From positions 115,982 to 179,981 of the forward strand of contig NZ_JAJUWU010000017.1 in assembly GCF_021390325.1 (NCBI RefSeq): a stretch of 64,000 bases of DNA, written 5' to 3'. The position numbers were made by a program, and so were the translations under genes. The first letter of the stretch is position 1. Every line of letters begins with the position of its first letter. This DNA comes from Jiella avicenniae (GTDB lineage Bacteria > Pseudomonadota > Alphaproteobacteria > Rhizobiales > Rhizobiaceae). Under the pieces are notes generated by a model. It was not told where the DNA came from and did no database searches. It was given only the letters and a program-made list of their open reading frames with translations. Below are positions 43,312 to 52,097 of this stretch, piece by piece.

Positions 43312-44319
43312 CTACCGTTTGGTGTCCGCCGATACTCGGTCGAGGCCGTCCCATCTTGCCCGGATCGCCGGCCAGGCCGTCTCGTTCGCCAGGTGTCTCG
43401 GACGCTCGCCGCCGAGAATCGCGAGCGTGTCGGCGACGGCCACCGCACTCATCGCCTTCATGCTGGCTTGACTGATGCCGGCGACGTGGGGCGTCATCAC
43501 GACGTTGGTCATGCCCTTCAGTTCGTGGTCGGCCGAAAGGGGTTGATCCTCGAAGACGTCGAGCCCGGCGCCCGCGATGGTTCCCTCGCGCAAGGCGGCG
43601 AGGAGGGCGCGTTCGTCGACGATCGGCCCGCGGGCGATGTTGACGAGTATGCCCGATGGGCCGATCAAGGCGAGTTGAGCGGCGCCGATCGATTTGGCAG
43701 TCTGTGGTGTCAGCGGGCACGCCAGGAAGACGACGTCGCTCTCCTTCATGACCGTATCGAGATCATGGAACGAGACGCCTTCACGCTCCGAATAACCCGG
43801 ACGGGCGACGGCGCGGACCTCCATTCCGAAACCGTCACGGCAGATCGCCGCGATCCTTTCTCCGATGCGACCGAAGCCGACGATTCCGGCCGAGAGGCCG
43901 CCGAGCGTCGTCAGTTTCACCGCCGCTTCGCGTAGATCGCCCCAGCGCCCCTCGCGGATGCCTCGATCGAAGGCCGCGATGCGTCTGCAGAGAGACAGCG
44001 CGAGACCGATGGCATGTTCGGCGACGCAGTCCGCATTCGCCCCCGGAACGTTGGTCACAGCGATCCCGCAACGCGAAGCCTCGTCGACCGGAATGAAGTC
44101 CAGCCCGGCTCCATGGCGCACGGCGGCGCGCAGGCGAGGGCATTCGGCCAGCAATCCGGGCGGAAGCCGACGCCGCACGACGACGACGTCGGACCGTGCG
44201 AGAAAATCCGCCAACGCGTCGAGACCATACGGCTCGCGTGGCGCGATCACCGTCGCATGGCATCGCAGCGTGCGTTCGGCACCGGGATCGATGGCGTCGG
44301 TCAGGAAGACTGTCGGCAT
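43312..44319 (-). CDS. D-2-hydroxyacid dehydrogenase
   Basis: The 335-residue NAD-dependent dehydrogenase has the dinucleotide motif GIVGFGRIGERI, catalytic Arg in VNIARGPIVDE, Glu in GLDVFEDQPL and His in MTPHVAGIS. These are the residues of the phosphoglycerate/hydroxypyruvate dehydrogenase family. The ATG at 44319 follows GGAGCGAGC; an ATG at 44376 is possible but would leave almost no gap to tctC. It probably handles a C3 or keto-acid product of the sugar-acid pathway. Confidence 0.88.
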   Translation of the reverse strand: MPTVFLTDAIDPGAERTLRCHATVIAPREPYGLDALADFLARSDVVVVRRRLPPGLLAECPRLRAAVRHGAGLDFIPVDEASRCGIAVTNVPGANADCVAEHAIGLALSLCRRIAAFDRGIREGRWGDLREAAVKLTTLGGLSAGIVGFGRIGERIAAICRDGFGMEVRAVARPGYSEREGVSFHDLDTVMKESDVVFLACPLTPQTAKSIGAAQLALIGPSGILVNIARGPIVDERALLAALREGTIAGAGLDVFEDQPLSADHELKGMTNVVMTPHVAGISQASMKAMSAVAVADTLAILGGERPRHLANETAWPAIRARWDGLDRVSADTKR

Positions 44320-44381
44320 GCTCGCTCCGGCATCGGGCGCCTCGTCCGAGAGCGTGGCTTCGGACGAGGCGCCCATCCTGG

Positions 44382-45359
44382 TCAGTCGACCTGCATCTGC
44401 GTCTTCTTCGCGACCGGGATCCAGGTTTCCATCTGTTCCTTCACATAGGCCTCCGCTTCGGCGGGCGTTCCGCCGATCGGGTCCACCCCCTGGTTGGCGA
44501 AGGTTTCGATGGTCTTGTCCTTCTGAAGGAATTCGTTGACGGCCGTATTGATCTTCTCGACGATCGGCTCCGGCACCCCGGCCGGTGCGTTCAGGCCCCA
44601 CCAGACGGTCACTTCGTAGTTCGGCACGGTGTCGGAGATCGGCGGGACGCCGGGCAGAAGCTTGCTCTCCTGCGGGATGCTGACGCCGAGCGCCTTCAAC
44701 TGGCCCGCTTCGATGAGCGACTGGAAGTTCGTGAAATTGTCGAACATCACGTCGACGCGCCCGGCGATCAGATCGGTTCTCGCCGGAGCGCTCCCCTTGT
44801 AGGGGATGTGAACCATGTCGGTGTCCGTCAGCGATTTCAGAAGTTCCGCCGACAGGTGGTTGGACGAGCCGTTGCCGGCCGATCCGTAGTTGATCTCGCC
44901 GGGATGGGCTTTGGCGTAGTCGATCAGTTCCTGCACGTTGTTGACCGGAAATTCCGGGTTGGCGGCGAGGACGTTGAAGGTTCCGCCGAGGATGGCGATG
45001 TTGGTGAAGTCGTTTTCCGAATCGTAGGGCAATTGCGGGAACAGGCCGGGATTGACCGCGAAGGCAAAGGGCGCGATCCCGAGCGTATAGCCGTCCGGTT
45101 CAGCCTTCGCGACGACGTCCGTCCCAACGACCGTACCCCCGCCGGGCCGGTTGTCGACGATGACGGTCTGGTTCCAGCGGTTGGACAGATCTTCCGACAA
45201 GAGCCGTGCAACCTGATCGTTGAAGCCGCCGGGCGTGTATGAGACGACGATCGTGATCGGCTTGCTCGGGTAATTCTCCGCGCTCTCCTGAGCCCCGGCG
45301 GTCGAACAGGTCAACAGCGCCGCCACCGCCGCGCCCAGTGCAAAGCTTGCAAATTTCAT
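44382..45359 (-). CDS. tctC: Tripartite tricarboxylate transporter substrate-binding protein (TctC)
   Basis: The 325-residue Bug-family protein has a signal peptide (MKFASFALGAAVAALLTCST, ending AGA). The mature protein starts with the family motifs YPSKPITIVVSYTPGGFNDQ, VVDNRPGGG-like IVDNRPGGGTVVG and VPYKG-like MVHIPYKGSAPA. It delivers its carboxylate to TctAB encoded on the same strand at 38065-40025, separated by the catabolic genes. The start agrees with a ribosome site and the signal peptide; an in-frame extension does not. Confidence 0.92.
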   Translation of the reverse strand: MKFASFALGAAVAALLTCSTAGAQESAENYPSKPITIVVSYTPGGFNDQVARLLSEDLSNRWNQTVIVDNRPGGGTVVGTDVVAKAEPDGYTLGIAPFAFAVNPGLFPQLPYDSENDFTNIAILGGTFNVLAANPEFPVNNVQELIDYAKAHPGEINYGSAGNGSSNHLSAELLKSLTDTDMVHIPYKGSAPARTDLIAGRVDVMFDNFTNFQSLIEAGQLKALGVSIPQESKLLPGVPPISDTVPNYEVTVWWGLNAPAGVPEPIVEKINTAVNEFLQKDKTIETFANQGVDPIGGTPAEAEAYVKEQMETWIPVAKKTQMQVD

Positions 45360-45418
45360 CTTCTTCCTCCCTGACAGCAGAATCGATACAGGCCACAGCA
45401 CGGAGCCTCCCGCTGTCC

Positions 45419-45435
45419 TGTAACATGATATTACA
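45419..45435. promoter_or_regulatory. Candidate GntR operator upstream of tctC
   Basis: TGTAACATGATATTACA is an inverted repeat (TGTAA-N7-TTACA) 60 bases upstream of the tctC start, within an AT-richer patch that should be the promoter. It resembles the element at 41403 in the same locus. Confidence 0.55.
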
Positions 45436-45786
45436 GCTTTAGCCTGTTGCGACAGGGTGCCATTGTCAAGGGGCAAGCAAGACGAAAGGGGGCGAACCGC
45501 TTTCGGTGACGGCCGGGCGCCGGCGTCGGTGTGAGTGCAGCGGTCCGTCATACCCGCTGTCTGCGCGAAGGGCTCGATCGGGAAGGCCGCCATCTCCGTC
45601 CGGCCTTCCCTACACCCATCTCGCCAAGCTCGCCGACCGGGGTGCCCGCGCGCTCTCCGTCTTCTTCATGACCCGGACGCCGATCCGCCTGCCTCCCGCC
45701 CACCAGCGGGCCTTCGTCACGGACGACTCCATAGTGGAACCGGCACGATCCGGTCCGCATGACGGCCGTCAGACTTTCCGCTCGTA
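45436..45786. other. Intergenic region between tctC and the aldo/keto reductase gene
   Basis: No gene is supported. A perfect 10-bp inverted repeat GGGAAGGCCG (45580-45589) / CGGCCTTCCC (45601-45610) could be the terminator of the minus-strand aldo/keto reductase operon, although no T-run follows it on that strand. Confidence 0.45.
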
Positions 45787-46851
45787 TCAGCCCTTGCGGA
45801 TCGGTCTTGCCGGTCCGTCGCCCGGCGTGCCCGCCGCGACGCCGGTCTTCAGGATCGCCTCGCCGATCTCTTCGATGTCCTCCTCGGTCAGTTCGATCTT
45901 CAAGGCACCGACCGGCGCGTCCAGCTGGGAGGGACGTCTCGCTCCGCAGATGGCGCCCGTCACCGCGCTCCACTGCAGGACCCAGGCGATCGCGATCGAC
46001 GCGACGGATGTGTTTCGACGCGCGGCGATGGGGCGGATGAGTTCGACGAGTTCGAGCGCCTGGCCGTAGGTCGGTTCCTTGAACCAGTAGAGGGCAGGGC
46101 GCAGCGGATCGCCGGCGTCGACGAACTCCCGCACCGAGTCCCGATTGTAGCGGCCGGCCAGAAGCCCGTGCTGCAGGGGCGCATAGGTGAGGACGGCGAC
46201 CCCGTTCTCCTCGGCCCAGTTCAAAACGTCGAGCCCGCCCGAATTGCGTCCGTCGGCGGAGTACGGGCCGTTCGACGAGCGGTCGAGAAGCGAGAGCGGC
46301 TGCTGCAGTGCGTCGACATGGCGCACCGCCTCGCATCGCTTGATGAGGTCCAGCGGATGGTTCGACAACCCGGCGGTGCGCACCTTGCCCTCGTCGATCA
46401 GTTCCCCGATCGTCTGCCAGGATTCCTCGATCGGCGTGTTGTAGTCGGGCCAGTGGAACTGCAAGAGGTCTATCCGGTCGAGGCCCAGCCGCCTGAGGGA
46501 GCCGTCGACCTGCTTGCGGATCGATTCCGGCGCGAGCGATTTCGTTCGGACCGCGAGATCGTTCCCCTCGTCGGACTGGTCGAAGACCCAGGTGCAGGTC
46601 GTGAAGACCAGGGGGCGATCGGCTTCCGGCATCTGGCGCACCGCGCGACCGACGACGACCTCGCCATAGCCGGTCCCGTAGCTGGGGGCGGTGTGGACCC
46701 AGTTGATCCCGGCATCGGCGGCCGCATGGATGGCGGCGATCGACTCGGTTTCGTCGGCCTTGCCGAAGCGGCCGGATATGGCGAGGGCGCCCAGCCCGAC
46801 TCTCGAAAGCGAAAGCTCCCCCGAGATCGACTTGTGTTCTGTGAGTTTCAC
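45787..46851 (-). CDS. Aldo/keto reductase family protein lacking two catalytic residues
   Basis: The 354-residue TIM-barrel protein is clearly of aldo/keto reductase descent (SRVGLGALAISGRF, GINWVHTAPSYGTGYGEVVV, LRRLGLDRIDLLQFHWPD, GLSNHPLD, SIAIAWVLQWSAVTGAICGA). Of the catalytic tetrad, Tyr58 and His133 are present, but the Asp is His53 (family NWxDTA; here NWVHTA) and the Lys is Thr85 (family VFTKC; here VFTTC). It may be inactive as a reductase, use another mechanism, or act on an unusual sugar. It belongs to the ThuA-Gfo/Idh sugar locus. Confidence 0.85.
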   Translation of the reverse strand: MKLTEHKSISGELSLSRVGLGALAISGRFGKADETESIAAIHAAADAGINWVHTAPSYGTGYGEVVVGRAVRQMPEADRPLVFTTCTWVFDQSDEGNDLAVRTKSLAPESIRKQVDGSLRRLGLDRIDLLQFHWPDYNTPIEESWQTIGELIDEGKVRTAGLSNHPLDLIKRCEAVRHVDALQQPLSLLDRSSNGPYSADGRNSGGLDVLNWAEENGVAVLTYAPLQHGLLAGRYNRDSVREFVDAGDPLRPALYWFKEPTYGQALELVELIRPIAARRNTSVASIAIAWVLQWSAVTGAICGARRPSQLDAPVGALKIELTEEDIEEIGEAILKTGVAAGTPGDGPARPIRKG

Positions 46852-46942
46852 GTTCGTTTCCTTTAAGGGGCTTGCATTCTTGCGACCGGCGAGGGCTTCG
46901 ACGAGACGGACCCCGCCAACGCGGCGGACGCCGTCACTTGCC

Positions 46943-47665
46943 TCACGTCACCGGCTCGATCGGATCCTTGATGTTCGGCACGGCGAACGGGATGCGCACG
47001 CGCGCCGCGCACCATTCGCTCGCGTTCAGGATCACCCGCCGAACGGTCTCGTCGTAGTAGATCGGATAGGCCTGATCGCCGGGGCTGAAGTAGAAGACGC
47101 GTCCGTTTCCCCGCTGCCACGCGCAGCCCGAGCGGAAGACCTCGCCGCCGGCGAACCAGGATATGAAGATCGTCTGGTCCGGTTCGGGGATGTCGAAGCG
47201 CTCGCCGTACATCTCGGACGCGTCGAGTTCGAAATAGTCGCCGATGCCCGCCGTGATCGGATGCGACGGCGCGAGGTTCCAGACGCGCTCCCGCTCGCCG
47301 ATGCGGCGCCAGCGGAGCGAGCAATGCGTCCCCATCAAGAGCTTGAACGGTTTCGAGAAATGCGCCGAGTGCAGCGCGATCAGCCCCATGCCCTCGAGGA
47401 CCCTCGACTGGACGCGACGCGCCAGCTCGTCGGGCACTTCGTCATGATGCTTGTGGCCCCACCACAAGAGCACGTCCGTTTCGTCGAGGACGGATCCGCC
47501 GAGGCCTGCCTCCGGCTCGTCCAGCGTCGCCGTCCGGACCGAGAAGCGCTCGTCTCCGGCGAAGATCGACGCGAGCACCGGATGCATCCCGTCGGGATAG
47601 AGCTCGGCCGCTTCCGCCTCGACCTTCTCGTCGCGGAATTCGTTCCAGATGGTCACGCGGATCAT
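46943..47665 (-). CDS. ThuA domain protein
   Basis: The 240-residue protein has the ThuA-like class I glutamine-amidotransferase fold: VTIWNEFRDEKVEAEAAELY, LLWWGHKHHDEVPDELARRV, LIALHSAHFSKPF and the C-terminal GRVFYFSPGDQAYPIYYDET. ThuA family proteins assist breakdown of keto-disaccharides such as 3-keto-trehalose or 3-keto-maltose. Its start overlaps the stop of the Gfo/Idh/MocA gene by four bases (ATGA), a common pairing in 3-keto-glycoside pathways. Confidence 0.88.
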   Translation of the reverse strand: MIRVTIWNEFRDEKVEAEAAELYPDGMHPVLASIFAGDERFSVRTATLDEPEAGLGGSVLDETDVLLWWGHKHHDEVPDELARRVQSRVLEGMGLIALHSAHFSKPFKLLMGTHCSLRWRRIGERERVWNLAPSHPITAGIGDYFELDASEMYGERFDIPEPDQTIFISWFAGGEVFRSGCAWQRGNGRVFYFSPGDQAYPIYYDETVRRVILNASEWCAARVRIPFAVPNIKDPIEPVT

Positions 47666-48729
47666 GAAATGGCCTCGAGACGCACCGGCACGTGGCTCTC
47701 GAACGAGCGGTAAGCCGCCTCGTTCATCTTCGACAGGAGCAACGTCCTCTCGATGTTCTCGTCGGGGCGGGTTCCGTTGCGGATGTGCCCGATCCATTCG
47801 TCCAGCGGCGTCCCGGTCGCGGGACCCGGATCGACCGCGCTGAACGTTGCCGCATCCCCGCTGCGCACGCCGAAGACGTTGCGGCCCGGATCCGCCTTGT
47901 CGTCGACGTAGAGGATGGTGCCGTCCGTGCCCTGCACCTCGACGAAGGTCGTCTGCGGCGCCGAGGCCCAGCCCTCTTCCAGGATCACGTAGGGCCCGCC
48001 GGGATAGTCCAGCAGGACGACCGCGTTGTCTTCCACGTCGCCTCGCCCGGAAGCGGACGACTTGCGTCCGAACACGCTGTCCGGGGCGCCGCCCAGGAGG
48101 TAGGGCGCGAGGTACTGCGGGTGACACATGTCCACATAGGCCCCGCCGCCGCCGTCACGCTCGGTCAGGAACCCATGCCCGTCGGGCAGATAGCCGGCAC
48201 CGTCCGCCTCGGAGTATTTCGTCGCGAGGCCGTGGGCATGCCAGATCCGCAAGGAGATCAGCTTCCCGATCGTCCCGTCCGCGATCAGATCGCGAATCTT
48301 CTGCGCCCAGGGCATGGAGAGGCGGCTCAGCATGGTCACGATCACGATCCCGGCGTCGTCGCACGCCCGGATGACCTCCTGCGCCTCCGAGAAGGTAGGG
48401 GACAGGACCTTGGTGATGTAGATGTGCTTCTTGTGTCTGGCGGCGGCGATGGCGAGTTCGGCGTGCCTGGTCGTTTCGTTGATGATCACGACGCCGTCGA
48501 CGTCTTCCCGCGACAGGACCGATTCCAGATCCGGATCGAAGGGGACGCCCAATTCGTCGGCACCCTTCCGTCCGCGCGTGGCGTCGTCGTCCCAGGAGGT
48601 CACGATCTCGACCTCCGGATGGTCCTTGACCTCGCCGTAGATGCCTTTCCCCTTGAACCTGACCTCGTCGCTGCGGATGGCGTGGCTATGCCAGAAGCTC
48701 AAGAGCGCCACGCGGATCTTCTCACTCAT
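47662..48729 (-). CDS. Gfo/Idh/MocA family oxidoreductase
   Basis: The 355-residue NAD(P)-dependent sugar dehydrogenase family protein has an N-terminal Rossmann region in which the usual GxGxxG reads SFWHSHA, the cofactor-end strand IINETTRHAELAIAAARHKK, the catalytic Lys in YITKVLSP (family EKP), and the C-terminal sheet domain with GAYVDMCHPQYLAPYLLGG. The departure from the glycine motif also occurs in some members paired with ThuA. It likely oxidises or reduces C3 of a glycoside and works with ThuA. Confidence 0.87.
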   Translation of the reverse strand: MSEKIRVALLSFWHSHAIRSDEVRFKGKGIYGEVKDHPEVEIVTSWDDDATRGRKGADELGVPFDPDLESVLSREDVDGVVIINETTRHAELAIAAARHKKHIYITKVLSPTFSEAQEVIRACDDAGIVIVTMLSRLSMPWAQKIRDLIADGTIGKLISLRIWHAHGLATKYSEADGAGYLPDGHGFLTERDGGGGAYVDMCHPQYLAPYLLGGAPDSVFGRKSSASGRGDVEDNAVVLLDYPGGPYVILEEGWASAPQTTFVEVQGTDGTILYVDDKADPGRNVFGVRSGDAATFSAVDPGPATGTPLDEWIGHIRNGTRPDENIERTLLLSKMNEAAYRSFESHVPVRLEAIS

Positions 48730-48837
48730 CGGGTCTTTCCTTTCTCGATCTGGCGATCCGTCCCGGTGGACGGGTGGGATGGACGCCTGGGAGACTTCGC
48801 GGCGGCCTTTCGAAAGGCTTGCGCGCCGCGGCGCTGC

Positions 48838-49941
48838 CTAATGCCGGAGCGACAGGTTCGCTCCGGTGTTCGGATCGAAGGCGTGCACCGCCGCCGGGTC
48901 GAAGCGCAGGTTCGGCCGGTCGCCGGCGGCAATGGGGGTGGCCGTGGGGACCTTCGTCACCAGCGTCTGGCCGCCCTGCGTCACGAAATGGACCAGCTTC
49001 TCCGGCCCGAGCGGTTCGACGAGGCTGACCCTGATGTCGCCGGTCAGAGGCTCTCCGGCCTCTCCGCCGACGAAAAGCTGCTCTGGTCGGATGCCGATGT
49101 CGTAGTCCCGGTCCCCGCCCTCTGCGAGCCAGGGTGGCGGCGACGCGCCGAAGTCCAGTTCGATGCCCGGTTGCCGGGCGACCATGCGGCCGTTCGACCG
49201 CTCCGCCCGCACCCTCAGGACGTTCGTCGCGGGACTGCCGATGAAGGTCGCCACGAAGCGGTTCGCAGGCTTGTCGTAGATTTCCTGCGGCGTTCCCAGC
49301 TGCTGCAACTTTCCGGCATCGAGGATCGCGATCCGGTGCCCCATCGTCATCGCCTCGACCTGATCGTGGGTGACGTAGATCGTCGTGGTGCCCAACTCGT
49401 TCTGCAGCGCCACGAGTTCGGCGCGGGTTTGCACGCGCAGCTTGGCGTCGAGGTTCGACAGCGGCTCGTCCATCAGGAAGACGCGCGGCTGGCGAACGAT
49501 GGCTCGTCCGAGCGCGACACGCTGGCGCTGGCCGCCCGACAACTCGCGCGGACGGCGGTCCAGCATGCTGCCCAGTTCGAGGATCCGTGCGACCTCGGTG
49601 ATCTTGGCGTCGATCTGGTTCTTCGGCACGCCCTGATGCCGCAGGCCGAAAGCGAGGTTCTGACGCACGTCCATGTGCGGGTAGAGCGCATAGCTCTGGA
49701 AAACCATCGCGATGTCGCGGTTGCGCGGGGCCGTCGTGGTGACGTCGTCCTCGCCGATGAGGAGCCGTCCCGAGGTTACGGTTTCGAGACCCGCAATGCA
49801 GCGGAGTGCGGTCGATTTCCCGCAGCCCGAAGGACCGACGATGACGAGGAACTCCCCGTCGGGAATGTCGAGCTGCAATTCCTTGACCGCGCGGAAAGCA
49901 CCGTAGGATTTCGACAGGCGCTCGCAAGTGAGTGAAGCCAT
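48838..49941 (-). CDS. Carbohydrate ABC transporter ATP-binding protein (UgpC/MalK type)
   Basis: The 367-residue ATPase has Walker A GPSGCGKST, signature LSGGQRQRVALGRAIV, Walker B VFLMDEPLSNLDAKLR and the H-loop VTHDQVEAM. A C-terminal TOBE domain (about 240-360; IGIRPEQLFVGGEAGEPLTG) is typical of MalK/UgpC. It would energise the permease pair at 51207-53039, from which it is separated by the GntR gene. The Gfo/Idh, ThuA and aldo/keto reductase genes follow on the same strand. Confidence 0.93.
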   Translation of the reverse strand: MASLTCERLSKSYGAFRAVKELQLDIPDGEFLVIVGPSGCGKSTALRCIAGLETVTSGRLLIGEDDVTTTAPRNRDIAMVFQSYALYPHMDVRQNLAFGLRHQGVPKNQIDAKITEVARILELGSMLDRRPRELSGGQRQRVALGRAIVRQPRVFLMDEPLSNLDAKLRVQTRAELVALQNELGTTTIYVTHDQVEAMTMGHRIAILDAGKLQQLGTPQEIYDKPANRFVATFIGSPATNVLRVRAERSNGRMVARQPGIELDFGASPPPWLAEGGDRDYDIGIRPEQLFVGGEAGEPLTGDIRVSLVEPLGPEKLVHFVTQGGQTLVTKVPTATPIAAGDRPNLRFDPAAVHAFDPNTGANLSLRH

Positions 49942-50345
49942 TACCGCTCCGCTGATTCATACCGGGTGCATCGGGCGCTCACGGGCAACGACCCGCCGCG
50001 TTGGCAAAGGCGGGCATCGCCTTGGACGAGCCGATCGGGCCCCGTCGACGGACACGGACCCCACCGGAATGTTCCGACGATCCGGTCCGCGCCGCGTTCC
50101 TGCCAGCCACGGTGCTTTTCCTGCCGCTGGAGCGAGCATTTGCCGTCATGAGGTGTGGCCCCGAACTCAGTTGGAATTTTGGAATTCCAGAATGCACATA
50201 TTGACCGTGGTTATCCGCTTGTCAATCTGTTCGTCGCGGACGTACTGATCCTCGCAGCCCACGGCCTTCGGACGGTGGTCAGGGGTCCGGCCCGGTTCGG
50301 ATTGTTTGCAGCGCGGAAAAGGAGCCAGCCCTGGACTCGAAGCCT
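49942..50345. promoter_or_regulatory. Divergent promoter region of ATPase and gntR genes
   Basis: No gene is seen. The notable content is the palindromic element near 50171-50195, described separately. The 50160-50230 part is AT-richer than its surroundings and probably includes the promoters. Confidence 0.5.
50180..50195 (-). promoter_or_regulatory. Candidate operator, copy 1 of a shared 16-bp element
   Basis: On the minus strand this reads GCATTCTGGAATTCCA, with the perfect palindrome TGGAATTCCA. An extra half-site (TTGGAATT) abuts it at 50171-50178. It lies between the divergent ATPase and gntR genes. The same 16 bases occur at 54540-54555 upstream of the binding-protein gene, so it is a likely operator of the GntR protein at 50346. 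Confidence 0.7.
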
Positions 50346-51095
50346 TTGACGAAGACGACCTTCATCGACAGCGCCTACGATGCGATCCTTCACGCGATCC
50401 TGACCCAGAAATTTCGTCCGGGCGATCGGCTTCGATCCAAGGTGTTGGCGGAGACGCTGTCCATCAGCCGCACGCCGATCGAGCGGGCGCTCGAGCGGCT
50501 TTCGGGAGAGGGGCTGGTCGAGTTCAAGCCCGGCGCGGGGCCTTTCGTCGCCGCGCCCAGCATTGCCGACGTGCTGGAGTTGTACGACCTGCGTGACATG
50601 CTGGAACTCTACGGCACCGCTTATGCCGTCGGTCGGCTCGACGCCGGCTACGTCGCCGCGCTGGAGGAAGCGAACGGCCGGTTCAAGGCGGTCGCCGCAT
50701 CGAAGAGCCCGGACCTCGACACCTACATCGCGATGTCGCATGCGGACAGGGATTTCCACCTGCGGCTTCTGTCCAATTCGCCCGGCGCTCAGCTGAGCGA
50801 GGTCTACAATCAGATCACGACCCGGATCATGATGGCGCAGTTCGCCCGGTTCGGGGCCTATTTCCGGGAGGGCGCCATCGCCGAGCATGACGTGATTCTG
50901 GATGCGATCCGCAGCGGCGAAGTCGGTCGGATCGCCACCGCCGTCCACGACCATGTCGAGGCGGCTCGATCCGGCTTCCTGGCCCGGGCGGGTGAGCACG
51001 CGCTCGGCATCGACGAATTCGATCACGGCGCGCTCAAGGGAAAGCTGATGCGCATGTATCGCTCGATCGAGGATCGCCAGCAGGCGGCCCGCTGA
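50346..51095 (+). CDS. GntR-family transcriptional regulator (FCD domain)
   Basis: The 249-residue protein has a winged helix (about 5-70; FRPGDRLRSKVLAETLSISR, then TPIERALERLSGEGLVEFKP) and a helical FCD domain (about 80-220; DLRDMLELYGTAYAVGRLDA, HADRDFHLRLLSNSP, EHDVILDAI, HDHVEAARSG). The start shown is TTG; a CTG at 50331 lies just after AAGGAG and could be the true start. It sits inside the ABC transporter locus and is the likely repressor acting at the two identical elements. Confidence 0.87.
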   Translation: MTKTTFIDSAYDAILHAILTQKFRPGDRLRSKVLAETLSISRTPIERALERLSGEGLVEFKPGAGPFVAAPSIADVLELYDLRDMLELYGTAYAVGRLDAGYVAALEEANGRFKAVAASKSPDLDTYIAMSHADRDFHLRLLSNSPGAQLSEVYNQITTRIMMAQFARFGAYFREGAIAEHDVILDAIRSGEVGRIATAVHDHVEAARSGFLARAGEHALGIDEFDHGALKGKLMRMYRSIEDRQQAAR

Positions 51096-51206
51096 CCGCG
51101 ACCGGCCGCTGGCAGATCGCGATCCACGATGGTCGCGCCGAGACCAGCCGCGGGTCGAGCCCGCAGCCAGGCCACGACACCGCGTCATGCCGAGCCGCCC
51201 GACGCA

Positions 51207-52094
51207 TCAAGCCTTGACCGCCCCCGCCGTAAGGCCCGAGACCACGTATCTCTGCAGCATCAGCACCATGAGGACGGTCGGCAGCAGCGCGACGAGGCAG
51301 CAGGCGCACAGAAGGCCCAAGAACACGGCGTTGTCCCCGATGAGCGAGACCAGGATCGCCGGCACCGTCATAAACTCCTGCTTGCTGCTGAGGATCAGCG
51401 GAATCAGCAGATCGTTCCACGACGCGATGAAGATGATCGTCCCCAGCGACACCAGGATCGGACCGGACAGCGGCAAGGTGATCTTGAGGAAGCTGCCGAA
51501 GCGGCTGCAGCCGTCGATCCGGGCGGCCTCCTCGATGTCGCGCGGGATGTCGGCGAAGTAGGGCGACAGGATGAGGACGCCGAACGGCAGCAGGAAGCCG
51601 GTCTGCGCGATGATGATGCCGAGGAGCGAGTTCGTCAGCCCGATGTCGCGAAAGATGACGTAGAGCGGAATGACCAGCACCACCAGGGGTACGAAGCGCG
51701 CGAACACGTTGCATGCGAGAAGAACGAGCAGCCACCGCAGACGCAGCCGGGCGACCGTGTAGGCGGACAGGGCCGAGAACGAGATCGTCAGGGCGGTGAC
51801 GGAGGACGAGATGATCAGGCTGTTGAGCAGCGCCCGGTCGAAATAACGGATCGCATCGGGCAGGTAGGCGACGTTGGCATAGATCGTGCCGGCCCGGTTC
51901 GCCTCGTCGGTGCCGCCGAACAGGATGCGGTAGTTGTCGAGCGTGTATTCCGCGGGAAGAATTGCGGTCAGGTCGCTGCTCAGAACCAGTTCCGATTGCA
52001 GCGAGGCGATGGCGGCCGCGACGATCGGGAACATGACGAACAGGATCGTGACGACGTTCAGCGCGGTGAGGCCGGTTCGCACCAGGGGGTTCAT
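51207..52094 (-). CDS. Carbohydrate ABC transporter permease (MalG-like)
   Basis: The 295-residue inner-membrane protein has about six helices and the EAA loop that docks on the ATPase (DIEEAARIDGCSRFGSFLKI then TLPLSGP). The hydrophobic C-terminal LVALLPTVLMVLMLQRYVVS followed by GLTAGAVKA is typical of MalG/LacG proteins. It begins 3 bp after the MalF-like gene, so the two are co-translated. Confidence 0.92.
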   Translation of the reverse strand: MNPLVRTGLTALNVVTILFVMFPIVAAAIASLQSELVLSSDLTAILPAEYTLDNYRILFGGTDEANRAGTIYANVAYLPDAIRYFDRALLNSLIISSSVTALTISFSALSAYTVARLRLRWLLVLLACNVFARFVPLVVLVIPLYVIFRDIGLTNSLLGIIIAQTGFLLPFGVLILSPYFADIPRDIEEAARIDGCSRFGSFLKITLPLSGPILVSLGTIIFIASWNDLLIPLILSSKQEFMTVPAILVSLIGDNAVFLGLLCACCLVALLPTVLMVLMLQRYVVSGLTAGAVKA

Positions 52095-52097
52095 CCG

